NCBI GenBank assembly: GCA_009760885.1
Contig: CM019692.1
Location: 47,003,930 to 47,067,929 of the forward strand
Reading direction: 5' to 3'
Length of the DNA: 64,000 nucleotides
Source of the DNA: Achatina immaculata
Taxonomy: Eukaryota > Mollusca > Gastropoda > Stylommatophora > Achatinidae
Shown here: positions 63,707 to 64,000 of the stretch, in pieces
Numbering within the stretch: the first letter of the stretch is position 1
How the letters are laid out: the number at the start of each line of letters is the position of its first letter
Made by a program: the position numbers and the translations under genes
Notes under the pieces: generated by a model
Told to the model about the DNA's origin: nothing
Seen by the model: only the letters and a program-made list of their open reading frames with translations
The model's database searches: none

Positions 63707-64000
63707 GTACTATTCTGTTCTGAAGACGTGCTGCATTCAGAATTGTGAGACTGTTGTCCTAACCATTTTTTTTTTTTCATTTCTGTCTTTGTGTAATTTG
63801 TTTTATTTATTATTTTTTTTTTTACCTTTGTTTCTATGTATATTGGAATGATGTTTTTGATTATCTGTTTGATCCTTATTTGAGTTTTTTTAATGGAATT
63901 TCTGTTATTATTTGACTGAAGTCACACCTTGCTTGATTTTGGTTTTAACAAAACGTTGATTTGATTTTCAGTGTACTTTTTATATAATTCATGGCATGTT
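63707..64000. other. Intron sequence after exon 22
   Basis: T-rich intron start running off the right edge. Confidence 0.6.

Overview
The window is invertebrate nuclear DNA and holds the middle of one large gene on the + strand: an orthologue of the dystrophin/utrophin family. I find 22 coding exons between 12338 and 63706. They splice in frame into 3,699 nt (1,233 codons) of spectrin-repeat rod. By alignment to remembered human dystrophin they run from the counterpart of human exon 10 (start of rod repeat R1) to that of exon 33 (about R11), with hinge 2 in between. The amino-terminal actin-binding domain and the carboxy-terminal WW/cysteine-rich region lie outside the window. Several exons match the human exon lengths exactly (182, 180, 88, 242, 213, 114, 162, 174 and 156 nt). 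Some intron positions differ even though the summed lengths still match.

The organism is most likely a mollusc, probably a gastropod. The grounds are the long repeat-filled introns, the many non-LTR retrotransposon remnants of types common in gastropod genomes, the mariner, pogo and hAT relics, and a single dystrophin-family gene diverged from vertebrates. This is inference; no species marker is present.

Layout. 1-12337 is intron 5' of the first visible exon: LINE remnants, an internally deleted mariner, a hAT-type MITE, AT microsatellites, an 0.8-kb triplet array and several minisatellites. 12338-14932 holds exons 1 and 2. 14933-28641 is one 13.7-kb intron made largely of minisatellites (38-, 44-, 52- and 57-bp units among others) and C- or CT-rich tracts. 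28642-39466 holds exons 3-10, separated by 0.45-2.4-kb introns that often carry an array. 39467-46238 is a 6.8-kb intron with an RNase H relic, a Tigger-like MITE and a LINE relic that contains a tandem array. 46239-63706 holds exons 11-22 in a more compact region with a full-length dead mariner, a LINE with an inverted 5' part and SINE-like pieces.

Besides the dystrophin gene I see no intact protein gene, no tRNA or rRNA gene and no CRISPR array. The notable biology is repeat birth: at least four minisatellites can be traced to the sequence they grew from. One grew from the 3' end of exon 4 and carries several copies of the exon's splice donor; the others grew from a LINE reverse transcriptase segment and from two dispersed repeat families. 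A U2-snRNA-like retroposon with a poly-A tail and target-site duplication sits in the intron before exon 6.
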